Source: Pisaster brevispinus (Eukaryota > Echinodermata > Asteroidea > Forcipulatida > Asteriidae). From it: DNA of 64,000 nt. A program made the translations under genes and the position numbers. The DNA is taken from the NCBI GenBank assembly GCA_023634235.1, contig JAMKCF010000054.1, positions 186,001 through 250,000 on the forward strand, in the 5' to 3' direction. This document shows positions 11,241-42,800 of this stretch, in pieces (within the stretch, counting starts at the first letter, position 1; each line of letters starts with the position of its first letter). The notes beneath the pieces are model-generated. The model was given only the letters and a program-made list of their open reading frames with translations. It did not search any database and was not told where the DNA came from.

Positions 11241-12055
11241 AACCATGCCTGCACTGCAATTGCACCCCTCCCCCCCACTCACCTCACTGCCAAAGGGGGG
11301 GGGCAAATCATAGTTTGTATATTCTATCTTTTGAGCTTTGATTATTGGTGAAGGGCATTTATTAATTAAAATGCATTTTTAAAAGTCTTTGATAAGAAAA
11401 TATATGTATCGAAAGCACTCTAAGATTATCAGAATCATGTACATAAAGGAAAAAAACTGCACATTACTAAACACTGTGTGAATGTTGATCAGATAGGGGT
11501 ACAAGGAACATGTGCACATTACTAAACATGTGTACTGTTTCACTTCAGGGTTTTATCAAGTATTTGGAAACAAGGTGTCTACATTTGCAGTAAATTGAGT
11601 GTTCCGATTCAATAACTCATTGTGTAAGCAGCCATTCAGAGTTATCAGATTTAAAATTTCACGTTTGGTTTTAGAAAATGTGGGTAGATTGATCAAAGAT
11701 AATGATTGAATTCAAAGCTATCTTTACCGAAAAACAAAAAAACAAAAAAAACATTACATTGAAAGTTGTTGTGGGTTGATAGAACATATACAAGAGTTAA
11801 AATTTTAAAACAGATAATTCAGAATACCCCCAAAGAAGTGAGCTTTCAAATCTAAACAGGGTGATCCAATGACACCAAATTCACCTCTTTTTCTTCTACA
11901 TTGTACATTGATCTTCCTACCTGAAAAAGAGTGGGAGAATAACACCTAACTCGATGATCAAACTACATCTTCAAACTAAAACATTCACTAAACAATTTTG
12001 ATTAAAGATTCAATTCTTTCCCTCCATCAGTTGGCTTGAATTACACAACCGTACA

Positions 12056-28871
<16,816 letters not shown>

Positions 28872-31249
28872 TCATGTCATCTCACTGGTTCCCCGCCTGT
28901 GTCATCACAGAGAGAGAGGTGTGACTTAAAACAGACTTCTTATTACATTGAGCTGTTTAGCATAAAATACTTGAAACGTTTTTCAGCTGAACACATATAA
29001 GCAGGATACCAGGCAGGACATACTAACATGTACCTTACATGACATTTTTGGCTGGTAAGCTGCACATTCTTATAAAGAGTAATTTTTCAGATGTTTAATC
29101 AGATGTTGTTGTTTTGGGGGGTAAAGTTCAGAATAACAGTTATAATGAAGAATAAATCAAACAGATTTCTGTTACATAAACTTAATTCAATAGAAGTAAA
29201 CAAGCTTCAATTATTTATAGATTTCAATTGCACTTGTTTCTGAAATTGATCCAAATTGTATGTATTTTTCCCTGAAAAATTCAGGGCTATAATTGCAACA
29301 GGAAAAGATTCCTGCGTTTAAAAAAACTTATGAAATTGAAGTGTGATTTTTGCTTAATATTGAAAACACAAAGTTCTAGACGTGTCACCTGTTTTACAAA
29401 GAGTGATCTTTGTGCAGGGCAGTTCTTGGCAGGTAAGATACTTCACTGAACACATGAGAAATGTCATTATGTTATAAAATACCACTTTTATATAAAAATA
29501 AAACAAAATGACAACCAAAGATAAGCTGCCTTTCTTTATTTATTTTTTTATATGCGATAGAAAATGTAAGCGTTTGCGTTTTCTTTCCATGAGTTGTGTT
29601 CAGATTGTGCCCTCATGAAGCTCTCCTGTCATGCCTGTGGCTCTATAATGTACACATTGAATTGACCACATTTTGTTAGACACATAGCTAAGTTCAAAGC
29701 AAAGCTACTTGAACAAATAAAATATATAGTAACATTTAAAAATGTGTATATTTATATATAAAAAAATACTAAAATAACCATTAACCCCAAAAAGGTAATA
29801 ATAATAATAACATAAAACACCCAAACCCATGACATGAGCATGTTTATTCTTAAAAGAAAACGTCAGATGTGTTCCATTTTTCAACCAGATTTCTAGAGAT
29901 ATTTTTTAAAGAAATGATTTTTGAACTTTGGTAGATTGAATTTAATATAATTATATGGAAAATTAATGATGTACTATCTCGATCTCATTGTATGATTTGA
30001 AATTGTGGTTCTTGGTGTTCATAGAGGGAATGTTGTCAATTACGTGTTTTATTTACATGTATACTAACTAACTTAGGCTCAAAAAAGTCCCGAAAATTAA
30101 CAGTACTGCATTAACAGTTTTTTTGTTTGTGTCTAGTAAGTTTTGCATCGAACATTTATCATAATGATAGACAGATTAAGTGGAAGGCAACGAAACGGAA
30201 CCCCACTTGAAAAAATAATTATCATCAAGATATGTACATGTTCTGTGCTGTTGAGTGCGGTGGGTTGTTTAGGGGTAAATAAATAACTGCACTAGAAATA
30301 AACTAAGTATACTACTGAAGTAAAAAATACAAAAACAACAACAACCAACCAAATATAGTTATTATTTCCGATCCGCATGGCTGGATCAGGTTGATGTTTT
30401 GTTTGTTTTAAAAATCATATGAACAGTAATATAAATAATTAAGAATTAAATTATCATATTATCATGAACATTGTGTTATTTTGTTTTGGATTGGAGTCTG
30501 TAATTTAAAGTAATCAGAATCAAAATGGCTTTAATCTCAAGCCAAGTCCATAGTGTCTACAAGAGGCCTATGTATGATTTCTTCTTATATAGTCGGGAAT
30601 TTAAAAGGGGAATTCATTGGGTATAGGCCTACATGTGTACATAAAGTTTTGATGCTGTACACCTCGTCGACAATTTTAAACATCTATATAAATGAAATGC
30701 CCACAGAGTCCAGCTATTTGTTCATGTTTTCTTAATAAACGTATCTTGACTTGAAACCAATTAGAATGGTGCATGCATCGTACTACTGCATTGACCTAGT
30801 TGTGTAATGGTAGGGTTAATGCCCTCGATCTTATCAGTCGTTTTTCGCATTCAGACCGGACGGTTGGATCACGAGGTCAACTGATTGAACTGGGTTAATG
30901 GGGTGGTGGGACAATCATGGGATGGGGTGGATGTAGTGTGGCATATCTTGATGATAAGGACAGATGATTAATGGTTGTCCGATAATGTACATCAATGAAA
31001 CAATGTACAGTGTAGTCCAAATTGCCGAAGACTACCTTAAAACCAATCAATCGTCTCCGTGTCCTTTGAACACATAAATACCCCAAACGTTAATGGAATA
31101 ACTCGTATAATATGGCTACAAACAAGCAAAATCTAAACTATTATTTGTTTCCCCTAACGACACTCTTCATTATTCTTGCATTACTAAGATTATTTGTGTA
31201 ATTAGAATAATTGCATAATTCATAAGTACCCGAGAAGGCCACACACAAA
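28872..31249. other. ClC 3' UTR and intergenic sequence
   Basis: AT-rich sequence after the ClC stop. Several AATAAA motifs occur (for example at 29151 and 30734), so the transcript end is not fixed. I see no further gene. Confidence 0.45.
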
Positions 31250-31660
31250 CAAGCGAAAACTGTACAAGAACAACACGAACAAGAAGAGCAGCAAGAACAA
31301 CACGAACAAGAAGAACAGCAAGAACAACACGAACAAGAAGAACAGCAAGAACAACAACACGAACAGGAAGAGCAGCAAGAACAACGACACGAACAAGAAC
31401 AGCAGCAAGAACAACAACACGAACAAGAAAAGCAGCAAGAACAGCAACACCAACAAGAAGAGCAGCAAGTGCAACAAGAACACGAACAGCAGCTAGAACA
31501 ACAACAATAGAGCAGCAAGAACAACAAGAACAAGAACAACAAGTACAACAACACGAACAAGAACAGCAGCAAGTACAACAACACGAACAAGAACAGCAGC
31601 AAGAACAACAACACGTGTAAGAACAGCAGCAAGAACAACATCATGAACAAGAACAGCAGG
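31250..31660. repeat. CAA/GAA/CAG minisatellite
   Basis: Irregular 24-33 bp units built of CAA, GAA, CAG and CAC triplets (for example CAGCAGCAAGAACAACAAC). Plus-strand translation is Gln/Glu/His repeats, interrupted by TAG near 31508. The minus frame gives Leu/Phe/Cys runs. Neither frame has flanking coding sequence or splice signals, so it is treated as repeat DNA. Confidence 0.8.
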
Positions 31661-34600
31661 AAGAATTCCTTCCCCGTGATTTTAGTATGCGAATAGCAAC
31701 CCCTCATTGGTGCCAATAACCGTATATTAGGACAATTCTGCCGCTGGATATATTTGTTTATTTTATGTTATGATACCGAGCAATTTTTTATTGTACACGT
31801 GGTACTACGTTGGATTAATATAAAAATTTATGTCAACTTTTCAACGTCAACACTCCGTCAATAAGTAATAAACGGCACCAGAAGAAACTGAAAAGAGGAA
31901 AGTACACCATTGTTTTTCGGAAATGGCAATCCCATCTCCGTGTTTCAAATAAACACTAAAACAAACAACCTGCGTTCACCTCGGTAATTTTGTGCAGGCC
32001 CATACCCAAGTTGTACAACCAACCTGTCCACCTCAACAAGTTTTAGATTTAGAATATTGTACAAAATGTTCACTGATAAAGTACTCACAATAATCAAGTA
32101 CGCTCCATTATATAGACATGGACTAATGTCCGTCAAGGTAATTCGTCACCCTTTTAAGATAGACTTTGTGCGGGGATTTTTAGGTATGAGCTGTACTAAT
32201 GTTTTTTGTGTTTTTGTTTGTTTATTACATCGTGGGGTTGACCCCACATTTGTTTTAACAAGATTAAGAGAAAGGATCAAACAGACGGGCTGGAAAGCAC
32301 ACGATGTCGCTCTACTAAATATGTCTGGACACGTCAGACCAGAGAGGTGAATGATTTGTCAAATAAAACGAATCGGAAATAACAGCACCATGTTATCGCA
32401 CCTGCCATCGGACATTTTGTCGGACATAATAGTCACGTGTTAAAAATAATCTTTCTTTTTTTTCATTTTTTAATCAAGTGTTCACAATAACAATTTCTTC
32501 AAAATGGCAGTTTATATTGGGACGAGAAAGAGAAACTTTTCCCAAGCAAACTAGAGTTATGCCCTTGGATTTTTTTTATAGACAATAAAACGATGCGGCC
32601 AGGCACTTTGTGAAGATGACCGACTTCCTGACCTTTCAGTAGTCCATGAAATAGTTCCAGTGTTTACAGCCAATCAAACAATCAACACCTGGTATTTCGT
32701 TCCGAGATTCAATTGTAAACAAGAATGATAAAACCCATGAAGTTTCCGTATATTTGTTTGTGGTTGGCAAAGCTGAGTGGGCCATCTTCATCGTGGTTAT
32801 CTTTGAAGATTTTCATATTATGGGAACTATGACATAACATAGGCCTAGCAGTAGCTCCCAATGGGGGGAATGAATTGTCGACATTAGCCAATCTTGCCCG
32901 TACGAATGGCATTTGAGTAAGACCTGCATAAAGATTCATTTTTGCCCACGTCTGTTGAAGGCAGTGGGAACAGCGTGTTGCCATCAGTTTGACAGCTTTG
33001 ACCATGAATTAAGGTCAACAGTACGTGGTTGTCGAAGTTTGAGGTTCCTCTGAACACGGAAGAGGATGGGTTCACACAAAGTTCATCCTCGACGCAAACG
33101 GGAATGACTGACCTGACAAAATCATTATCACAAAATCAGATGATTGGTCAGTGATCAATTGCAATTCGGACCATATCACTAAACTCAACGATCAGTGTGT
33201 CGGGCTTCATCTCCCTGGACACATTATAAGCCAGAGATCTATAAGAAACGTAAGTCATGGCTCCTCTGCACTAGCTCCCACCCCACCTGCTCAAAATAAT
33301 TGATTACCGAAAAGGTATCATTTTCATTTCCCTGGTGAGTTCGCTTCCTTTGTCAAAAGCGACTACAAGGGATTATTATATCAAGCAATAAAGTTATTCA
33401 GAATACATTCAATGTTTAGAAATTAAATTAGAAGTTTTCTGAAATGAATAATACAATGAAGTAATTGTGCTTTTATTCCAATGGGGAGCCCGGGATCATG
33501 AAGAGGCTGTGGTTCTCACATTATAGGCCTACTTTTTCATTAACTTTTGATATTAAAATGACAGTTCATATCTTCAGTCCCCTTCCATCAATGAACATTC
33601 AACCAACTACAAAGGTCCAAAGGGCTTCAAGAGAAAGTTTGTAATAACATTTCGTTACAATTCTGTTACAGGTTTTATACCGTTTCAACTGCCAATTTGG
33701 CCATGCAGGGTTTGTTCCGCTCATCATCATAATGTTTCCCCACCCCTAACGGAGTAGTTGATTTTACGTGTTCGGCCGCGTTCGCAGTCAACTGTAGTTC
33801 GAGATGATTTTGCAGAGCGAAAGATATATCGACTGTAACATCAAGCCAAAGACTTTCGTTTCTCTTGGGTAGATAGCCGACTAGAAAATAAAGGATCACC
33901 GTAACGGTATTGGTACGCGACGTTTCATTTATATCCTCATTAAAAAGGACCATTATACAACACGAACCGCTCATATGACACAGGACTGTAAACCTAACCA
34001 TTGATTATGTTCTACCTATCAGAAGACGTCAAACTGTAAGTGCACCACCCGCGTACTTTAAAGTTGAATACCCCCAAATTAACACCAATAATTGTTAAAG
34101 GAAAGTACCTTGGTTTTTCTCATCCCGGTATCTACATTTAGTAATTTGTTTATACATGATTATGGCCAACTCTTGTTAATGTATTTTGGTCATGGTCTCG
34201 CTGTTGAAAATGGCATCGAGTTATCTCAAACGTGAACTTGACATTTCTATATGTTAACCTTGTCAACTTGTCATTTTGATGATGTGGAATCAACTTCATT
34301 TATTTCTTTTTAATGAAGGGTGTCTGACCACATTTTATGTGTATTTTGTGCGCACTTCACCGGTGACCTTTTAAAAAACAATATTATGTATTGTCTGTGT
34401 TAATGTTAGTTTGAAATTATGAAATCATATTTAAAAAAAAAATTACTTTCAAAGTAGGCCAGTCAATATATGAATTTATGTGTTTTTTATTATCAAACTT
34501 CAGCGAGACGAAAGAAAAACAAGCAGAGCTATACAAAAAATGTTCGATCGTTTTTAACAGTCACGTTAAGTAATCAAACAAATTCAAAATAATTTAGTTT

Positions 34601-35712
34601 TACAAATGGTAAGACTGGCGTAGCATATTGGTAATTATTCTACCTTTTTGAAGGCTACTGCGTGCACGATACAGTCAGACTGAAAGTTAAAACGCCTACG
34701 CCCCCGTCATGCAAGCCCCCCCAAAAAAAAATAAAAGGGGGGAAAAGAGAGAAACACACCAAACAAAACATCACAGAAATCACCCACAGACACTTCCCTC
34801 ACACTTTATAATGGGCTTTGCCTTTATTTCCTTATACAAAATAATAAAAGTGTTATAACAGGTAATGTTGAAATCTCAACTGTTTACATTCCAAGGGTAA
34901 TTATCTCCATACTTGTTTATAATTACATTACGGGAAAGCTCCATTAAAGAAAGAGGCCGGAGTTATACATCCTTTTCGTCTTTACCACGAAGTCTTGCCT
35001 GTTATCATTTGAGCAGTGGAAACCAAGTTCCATGTAGTATTTATTATGTGAAAACCATCAGCCAGTTATGTCGCTAGCTCATCCACGAATATTGTCGATT
35101 GGTGTTCGGCAGTATTAGAAACAAGGACCCTTAGGCCGTTCGCTACACTTTGCATATGGGCGCTGCTTTTATTATGTAAAACACCACGGTCATACAAAAA
35201 TAATGAATAATGATTAATGAAAAAAAGCCTCATGTGTTTTCATAAAAGTCCGGACACAATTTTTTAACTTTCATTCTCGTGGCCTAATAAGTGTTAGAAT
35301 ACAAGTGAACTTGGGCATGAGTAATCATATAGAAATTATGGAGTAATATAGGGAAACAAAATGACCACATTATTTATCCCCTCAAGTGAACACAAACGGA
35401 ATTGATACAAAAGTAATAGAAAAAACAATAAAGATTAAAAATGGTCAAAAAATGGAACTAGAAAGAACAGAACAGTTCTAACAATAACTAGGATGCAAAT
35501 AAAAAATTAAAAAAACATCCAGGCCTGAAAAAACACCGTGTATGTTATCATTAATGTAATAAAATCAGGTTCTTAAGTAAACAATTAAAGAAAGTAAAAG
35601 TGAAATACTTAATACATATAGTTTTAAAATGGTACTCTTCTCCAATGTCGGACAAGTCAGTCGATGACCAGAGTGGTAAGTGGTGTGAATTAGATATACC
35701 ATAACCGATCCC
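31661..35712. other. Gene-poor stretch
   Basis: Four kilobases without a gene I can support. Two frames stand out by length only, 32057-32350 (plus, 97 codons) and 33675-34001 (minus, 108 codons). Neither shows a domain or good splice context. Confidence 0.4.
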
Positions 35713-36690
35713 TAAAAAGTTGACCACCGATCGCAAAGGACCATCACCGATCGTGAATATGCATCACCGATCCCTAAAGTTGATCACCGATCGCAAAAGA
35801 CCATCACCGATCGTGAATATGCATCACCGATCCCTAAAGTTGATCACCGATCGCAAAAGACCATCACCGATCGTGAATATGCATCACCGATCCCTAAAGT
35901 TGATCACCGATCGCAAAAGACCATCACCGATCGTGAATATGCATCACCGATTGCTAAAGTTGACCACCGATCGCGTAAGACCATCACCGATCGTGAATAT
36001 GCATCACCGATTGCTAAAGTTGACCACCGATCGCGAAAGACCATCACCGATCGTGATACATCACCGATTGTTAAAGTTGATCACCGATCGCGTTAGACCA
36101 TCACCGATTCAAAATTTGATCACCGGTTGTAAAAGACCATCACCAATTATTAAATGCCCTTTTTGGCGTTCCATAACCGATCGTGATACATCACCGATTG
36201 CTAAAGTTGATCACCGATCGCGAAAGACCATCACCGATCGTGAATATGCATCACCGATCCCTAAAGTTGATCACCGATCGCGAAAGACCATCACCAATCG
36301 TGAATATGCATCACCGATTGCTAAAGTTGACCACCGATCGCAAAAGACCATCACCGGTCGTGATACATCACCGATTGCTAAAGTTGATCACCGATCGCGT
36401 TAGACCATCACCGATCGTGATACATCACCGATTGCTAAAGATGATCACCGATCGCGTAAGACCATCACCGATCGTGATACATCACCGATCCCTAAAGTTG
36501 ATCACCGATCGCGAAAGACCATCACCAATCGTGAATATGCATCACCGATTGCTAAAGTTGATCACCGATCGCGTTAGACCATCACCGATCGTGATACATC
36601 ACCGATTGCTAAAGATGATCACCGATCGCGTTAGACCATCACCGATTCAAAATTTGATCACCGGTTGTAAAAGACCATCACCGATTATTA
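35713..36690 (+). repeat. Higher-order satellite: 20-bp monomers in 60-bp trimers
   Basis: The array is made of 20-bp monomers, each beginning ATCACCGAT. Three variants alternate, continuing CGCAAAAGACC, CGTGAATATGC and CCCTAAAGTTG, so the period is exactly 60 bp. Shortened variants with CGTGATAC appear after 36045. The block ending at 36180 and the block ending at 36710 finish with the same tail (ATTAAATGCC, then GGCGTTCCATA), so a whole segment was duplicated. Translation in some frames yields long repetitive open frames, which are not genes. It ends about 185 bp before the start codon of the sulfotransferase gene. Confidence 0.92.
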
Positions 36691-36874
36691 AATGCCTCTT
36701 TGGCGTTCCATATGTGAGGGGCATTGTATAAAATATGCAAGAAGTGGGCGACGTCATCAAACAAAAATATTGCCCGTGATTGGCCTGGGACGCTGTAGCC
36801 ACAACATCGACCCAAAACCACCGTGTGAGGGAAATAAGTTCAATTCATCAACTCTTCTCTCGTAATCGGAGAAG

Positions 36875-39800
36875 ATGGCACGTAATTTACTACCCTGCTC
36901 ACTGTTTCTCTTCCAAAAGAGGAGACGTTTTTGCCTGTTGTTTACCTCTCTGTGTGGATTCCTTTTAGGATTATATGTCTCCTCGGCACAGCCGGTGTTC
37001 AGTGACTTGCAATTTTTCAGGAGCATGCCCGCGGAATTTCTCTCGAAGAAGGAAGTTTTCAGGCAAGTGAATCTATTATACAGAAATGGAAGTGGAGGTG
37101 TGCTTTTAGAGAACGAACCGGGTGCCACTAAACGGGTTGGTGTAAAGAAGAAACGACTTTCTGACCGTAAAATATCGAATAATACGAACAATTTTCGAGA
37201 AATGGTCAATAGACTTGTGTATCCAACCGCGGCAAATCAACAAATTCGCCGATTTCTTCTGAAACACCTTAAAAAGTGCTTAAGAGACTCGACTGGAAAG
37301 GTAACTAATATCCAATAAATTGTGTACTTTCAATAATTATTTGTACGATTCTCATATAATTTGAACCATTCGTCGCTTGGGCGACTCATTGTGAGTGGAC
37401 AGTACACGACATACCACTTCTTTCTTACCATATGGGCAACTTCGGGCCATCCAAAGTTGCCAATTTTGAGTTCGAAACAAAACATCGTTTCTTTTAAATG
37501 ACTTCGGCTACGTCTATGGCTAGCCATATATGACTCTTCATTCGTGCTGTATACTATGGGGCGCCGTTTGTCAATTAATTGTTTTTACCATGGTTTGTAA
37601 CAATTAGATGTAAACCATAGAAATTGCTGCAATTTTTTGTGGTTTACATACCATGAATATACAATCAAAGCTTAGAAATTATGGTTTATAAACCATGAAC
37701 ATTGAATTCATCATAAAACATGGTTTATAAACCATCATAATTTGTAAACCACGAAAATTTAAGCACCTTCAAAACATGGTTCATAAACCATGAAATTGTA
37801 AGCACCTTCAAAACATGGTTTATAAACCATGACAATTTAAGCACCTTCAAAACATGGTTTATAAACCATGATTTATATACCACGTTTTATGGTGTTATAA
37901 TTTTCATGGTTTATAAACCATGTTTTATGATGCTTCACTTTTCATGGTTTATAAACCATGATTTGTAAACCATGTTTTATGATGCTAGAATTTTCATGGT
38001 TTATAAACCATGTTTTGAAGGTGCTTAAATGTTCATGGTTTACAAACCATGTTTTGAAGGTGCTTGCAATTTTCATGGTTTATAAACCATGTTTTATGAT
38101 GCCTCAGTTTTCATGGTTTATAAATCATGATGCTAGAATGTTCATGGTTTATAAACCATGTTTTGAAGGTGCTTAAATTTTCATGGTTTACAAATCATGG
38201 TTTATAGTGTTTTATGATGAATTCAATTTTCATGGTTTATAAACCATAATTTCTAAGCTTTGATTGTATATTCATGGTATGTAAACCACAAAAAACGGCA
38301 GCAATTTTTATGGTTTACATCTAATTGTTACAAACCATGGTAAAAACATGTCCAAAAAACGCTAAAAAATTAATTGACAAACGGCGCCCCATAGTATACG
38401 TCACTGTAGTAAAATAAGAAAGTGAAAGGCCTCCAGGCCTACGGTCTAATAACGGGCCAGTGACTGCAGCGATATCGTTGAAGAAAGGAGTCTTCACCCA
38501 GTGAGTGACCTTGCCAATAGGCACTGCCGAAGTCGCCACCTTGGACACAGTCATCTCATAGGCCATTTCAAAGTGGATGACCCGAAATGTCAAGACTTTA
38601 TGGCGGGCAGGGCTATTTTACATATACAAAGACCGAAGACCGACCTCTAATTAAATTCTGCATTGTCTGAATGGCAATTTAATGAGCAAGTTATCATTAT
38701 TTATTTTGCCACAAGTCTTAAAATAAAATGAAACTTGATCAAGACAAACTTTTCAAGTATACTCCAAGTTGTCTGTGTTTTTGATTTCCTTGGCAACTTG
38801 CCATTTTGAAGTATGGCAAACAGTTATTTCACAAACTTGACGACTGCACTGATAAGGCCAATACACTTCAGATCGACCTCGGTTCTCTAGTTTCCATCGC
38901 ATTACTGGAATATTTAAATCATGCAGATAAATCTTGGATATAGGCCAAAAGACTTTCAAAACAAATTGTTGAAGATTTTTATCTGACGATTTGAATCTGC
39001 AAACAATTACTGATGGTTCGCTAGCATATATAGATCTAGTTGACCGACAATTCTAAAACATGCAAGATAACTTAATATCAGGGAACAGGGAAGGCGGTGA
39101 TTGGGGATCAAACGGAATGCTACACTCACAGTTGCCGCTGGGTACCAGCATCGCGGCATCCCCCAAACCTACTGTGCCCAACCGGTGCACTAAACTTAGT
39201 CGATGTCAATTGTTATAGAATTATGAATCACCACATAATGGTCTGGCTGCCACATTGAACCGAACTAAATCCCTGACATGATGTTATCATCATATTGTTT
39301 CATCAACGATGGCAGATGAAATTTAAACAATGTAGGTTGTGAATTCAATAAGAAACGTGTAGGCCTATAGGCTATAAAAAAATAATTATTATATATTTCT
39401 TATCTTATAACTCATGTTGGCCTATCTCGTCTTTAATAATGTGTTAAGTTTCCACGGCATTGCCACTCTATACTCTTAGCTTACACAATGAAAGGAATGG
39501 GTGTAGAACAATATTGATTACACACCCGTTTGCTCCAAACAAGTTTGCATACAACGGACAAACGTTCTTAGTGTACGATTGAATTTGATTTTGACCTTCC
39601 CAAGAAGTCTAAATTTATTACCCAACTTCATAAAGACTAAGATGTGTTGACCCGTCGAATAAGAGATATAGGGGTATATAATTATAATACAACCTCAGGG
39701 CCTGTCGCCCCCTAAGGTTCTGGTTAAAAGTGTAATTTGAACCTGCCTTTTGCATTTAACATGTGGTCCAAATTATAAATCCCTGTGCATTTTCGAGTAA

Positions 39801-42800
39801 GGTGCCCTTCACAAGTTTGTTAAATTTTGCTTCACAGCGAAATCAGTGTCGTTTGAAATCCTTGAAGTTGTTACGCCTCTGTCCTTGCTGTAGGGTCAAA
39901 CCACTAACCATGGACTGCCAGCTGCGACGCTCGTCAAGCTTGCACTGAAATGCATAAAGTCTGTATTTGTTTCAATGGCTTCTTAAAGGCACCATCGCGT
40001 GTTCCTCAAACAAACGTGACCTTTGACCCGCTCAAAAACTTTAGGGGAATGGAGGGTTCTTCCGAAATGAACCACACAACATAGAGAGAAACTCATATGC
40101 AGGTCCTCATTAATAAAATGTAACCCACAACTATGTATGTAAATCCAAGATTTAAAGGTCATGTCTTTTATGGTTTGTTGAAAAATGGTTCAATACTATG
40201 CCGTGGGGTGGATGACTTTCAACCTGAAACATTTGGGGTACACTAGCCCTCTACAAATGGCCCCATTTTGCCAAAAGGTAGGGTCATTTTCCAAGATGGA
40301 GTCTTCCAGCTTAATAGTTGCTCGGGTATTTTTTTATATTTTTGATGAGCTTATAGCAAAAAATTGAAAAGAAAAAGTTTAGTCGTCAGAAAATATGTTT
40401 GGTTTGTTTTCAAGAGGCTGAGAGACTTTAAAATAGCTTTTGAGTATTTTTTATTTTTTAAAAATTTTTATTTAGCATTTATCATTGGTTGCTATGGTGA
40501 GCGTATGCAGTGTGGTGCACCCTTGCTTCAACTGAAAAGTGCCGTGTTTACTGCCGTCTTGTTAATGTTAATTATTTGTTTATCAGTTGGGCATAAAAAA
40601 TACGATGAATGCTTCCGACTCAATCATATCATGGTCTTTATTGCACGTACTCGTTACTGTGATCATCTGCATGCCAATGTGCCCAGCACATCTCTCTTCC
40701 ACATTTTAAAGGAAATATTGAGAAAAGTAAACGACAGGAGGAACTAATTGTTTTAAAGCCAAAGATCAAACTGATTTGTCGTTAACCTGATCTGTAGATA
40801 TTTAGACAGCTGCTAGAGGCTTGAATAAGCAATCTGGACCTCTATGCCACCTTGTTCTCCATCACGTGGTGTAACAGAGCCATAAAATAACAAACTTGTG
40901 AAAATTTGGGCTCAATTGGTCAGATAAGTCCCACAATGACTTTCGGCCATTTAGCAAAATCAACCCGGTGGTATTACTATTAGATAAAGAAAGGTCTTGC
41001 GGGAATACTTCACTAGATGGGGAAGGCAGTGCTGGGTACATTCCATCATTACAGCAAGGAAACAAGATCAGATGTACATGTACATGTTTGTCTCAAAACA
41101 TGGAATGTCAAACTCAATATATCACATTATGATTTTGTACTTTGTAGTTCAATGATACACAGCTGACCAGCAGTGGTAAACTAACCAGATCACGAATTAA
41201 TGATTACTTAACGCAACGAGGTTACAGACAAAGGTTACCTGATGTCATCAATATCGGGGCCAAGAAGGCAGGTAAGACATTAGACAGCGTGCTTTTTATT
41301 AGTGGAGGTCCACCTGCCAAAAGACGTGGTTCAGCGGCTTCTAGTTCATGCTACTCTGTGGTTTGTGTGTTCTCGTGTAGCCATAGGGCCTACATGTAGA
41401 CTTCATCTCAAGTCTGAGATCGCAGTTATTTGTCTGCAACAACCACACAAAACGCAAATGGCCCCCTAGATTGAATCCGTAACGACTTTAATCAAACCCT
41501 GTGTGGTATGGGACATTCATTTATTCACAACTGAAATCAATGCTGATGTCGGAGAGGTGACCAACCATGTGGCCACAGACACCATGGACGGCGTCTCACT
41601 AAGTCTACAGTCACTTGAGCAGTTTCTGTTGCATGTCATTGGTCATAATTATTTTCTGTGATGAATAGGCCTCTGATATTTAAGTGTACAGCTAAATTAA
41701 TATGAGATCTTAAAGTATACAAAAAACACATCATTGGCAATTCTTACTAGACGAAAACCGTGTTACCTATTGAATGGAATTGTCCAGTTTTTCTCCTTCA
41801 ACGTCAACGTAATTATGTAATTTGAATTTATCGATTGATCGGTTTTTTTATTTAAAGCTGCATATTGAACTTCTCAGCAGTAACAGAATGTAATTGCATG
41901 TACATCAATGTTGTAATTTTTTTTACTACATCCCTACTTTGGACTAATTCGGCAGGATTCTTAAGTCCGGGATCGAAGGTTAATGGCTAGGCGCTGACAA
42001 GGATAAAGATCCAATCTAAAAGCAGCTGTTTGGCTGACAGAAATTGGCGGGAGACATTTGGGAGTTGCCGAGAGGTGGATCTGGGTTTTTCCGTCGCCTG
42101 ACGGCTATTTTAGTCATGGTCATTAACGAACTGAGTGAAAAAGCGAGTTAGTCGACTCACCAAGTCCTCTTATGTTATTGTGTACTGACTTAACTTAATA
42201 ATCATATTAATACAGGCACCACCATAATGAGTTGGTTCATGGCTCATCACCCGGGGATTGCGCATGCTCAGGACATCGAGACACACTTCTTCGACAAATA
42301 CTTCCAACTTGGTTTACAATACTACAGGAGTCGGATGAGATATGCGTCTGATGATCAGCTATCCTTCGAGAAAACTCCCCGTTATTTCATCGATCCAGAA
42401 ACTCCGGGATTGATCCGAGAGTTGCTCCCACGCCACGTCAAGTTCATCGTTAGTATTCGAGATCCCATAGAGAGAGCTATCTCGGACTTCGGCCATATCT
42501 CAGAGGTATTGTTCACATAATCGATATAGGCATTTTTGATATTAATTTAGAAACATTTGAGACGTGCAGCAGTCAAACACGACACTGAGTCAAGTTGCAA
42601 AGTATTGAGTTGCGAGGCGAAAAAAAGTTAACATGGAAATTGACTTGAGCCACCATACTTCCCATTTGTTTACTCATGCTTAATGATGTTCACTTTCCTT
42701 TTATAATGATTACAGATCAATCTTTTCCATGGTGGTAAGATCAACGCCAGTCTCATGAAGAACCGAACTTCAAGCACTGAGGGGAGTCGATTCACATCTG

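Larger units (their letters stand above)
9091..12055. other. Intergenic or 5' flank of ClC gene
   Basis: AT-rich sequence with two small tandem repeats (listed separately) and no gene I can support. The ClC gene's promoter and any non-coding first exon should lie in its right part, but no TATA box or acceptor could be assigned. Confidence 0.4.

Noticed and set aside
31141..31716. 191-codon Leu/Cys-rich minus-strand frame
   Set aside because: It is the reverse strand of the CAA/GAA minisatellite, with pure repeat composition.
32057..32350. 97-codon plus-strand frame
   Set aside because: No domain, no conserved motif, no splice context.
33675..34001. 108-codon minus-strand frame
   Set aside because: It looks moderately protein-like, but I recognise no domain and found no convincing splice partners.
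35720..36731. Two long repetitive open frames (227 and 182 codons)
   Set aside because: They are translations of the 60-bp satellite. The 60-bp period keeps a frame open without selection; there are no flanking exons.
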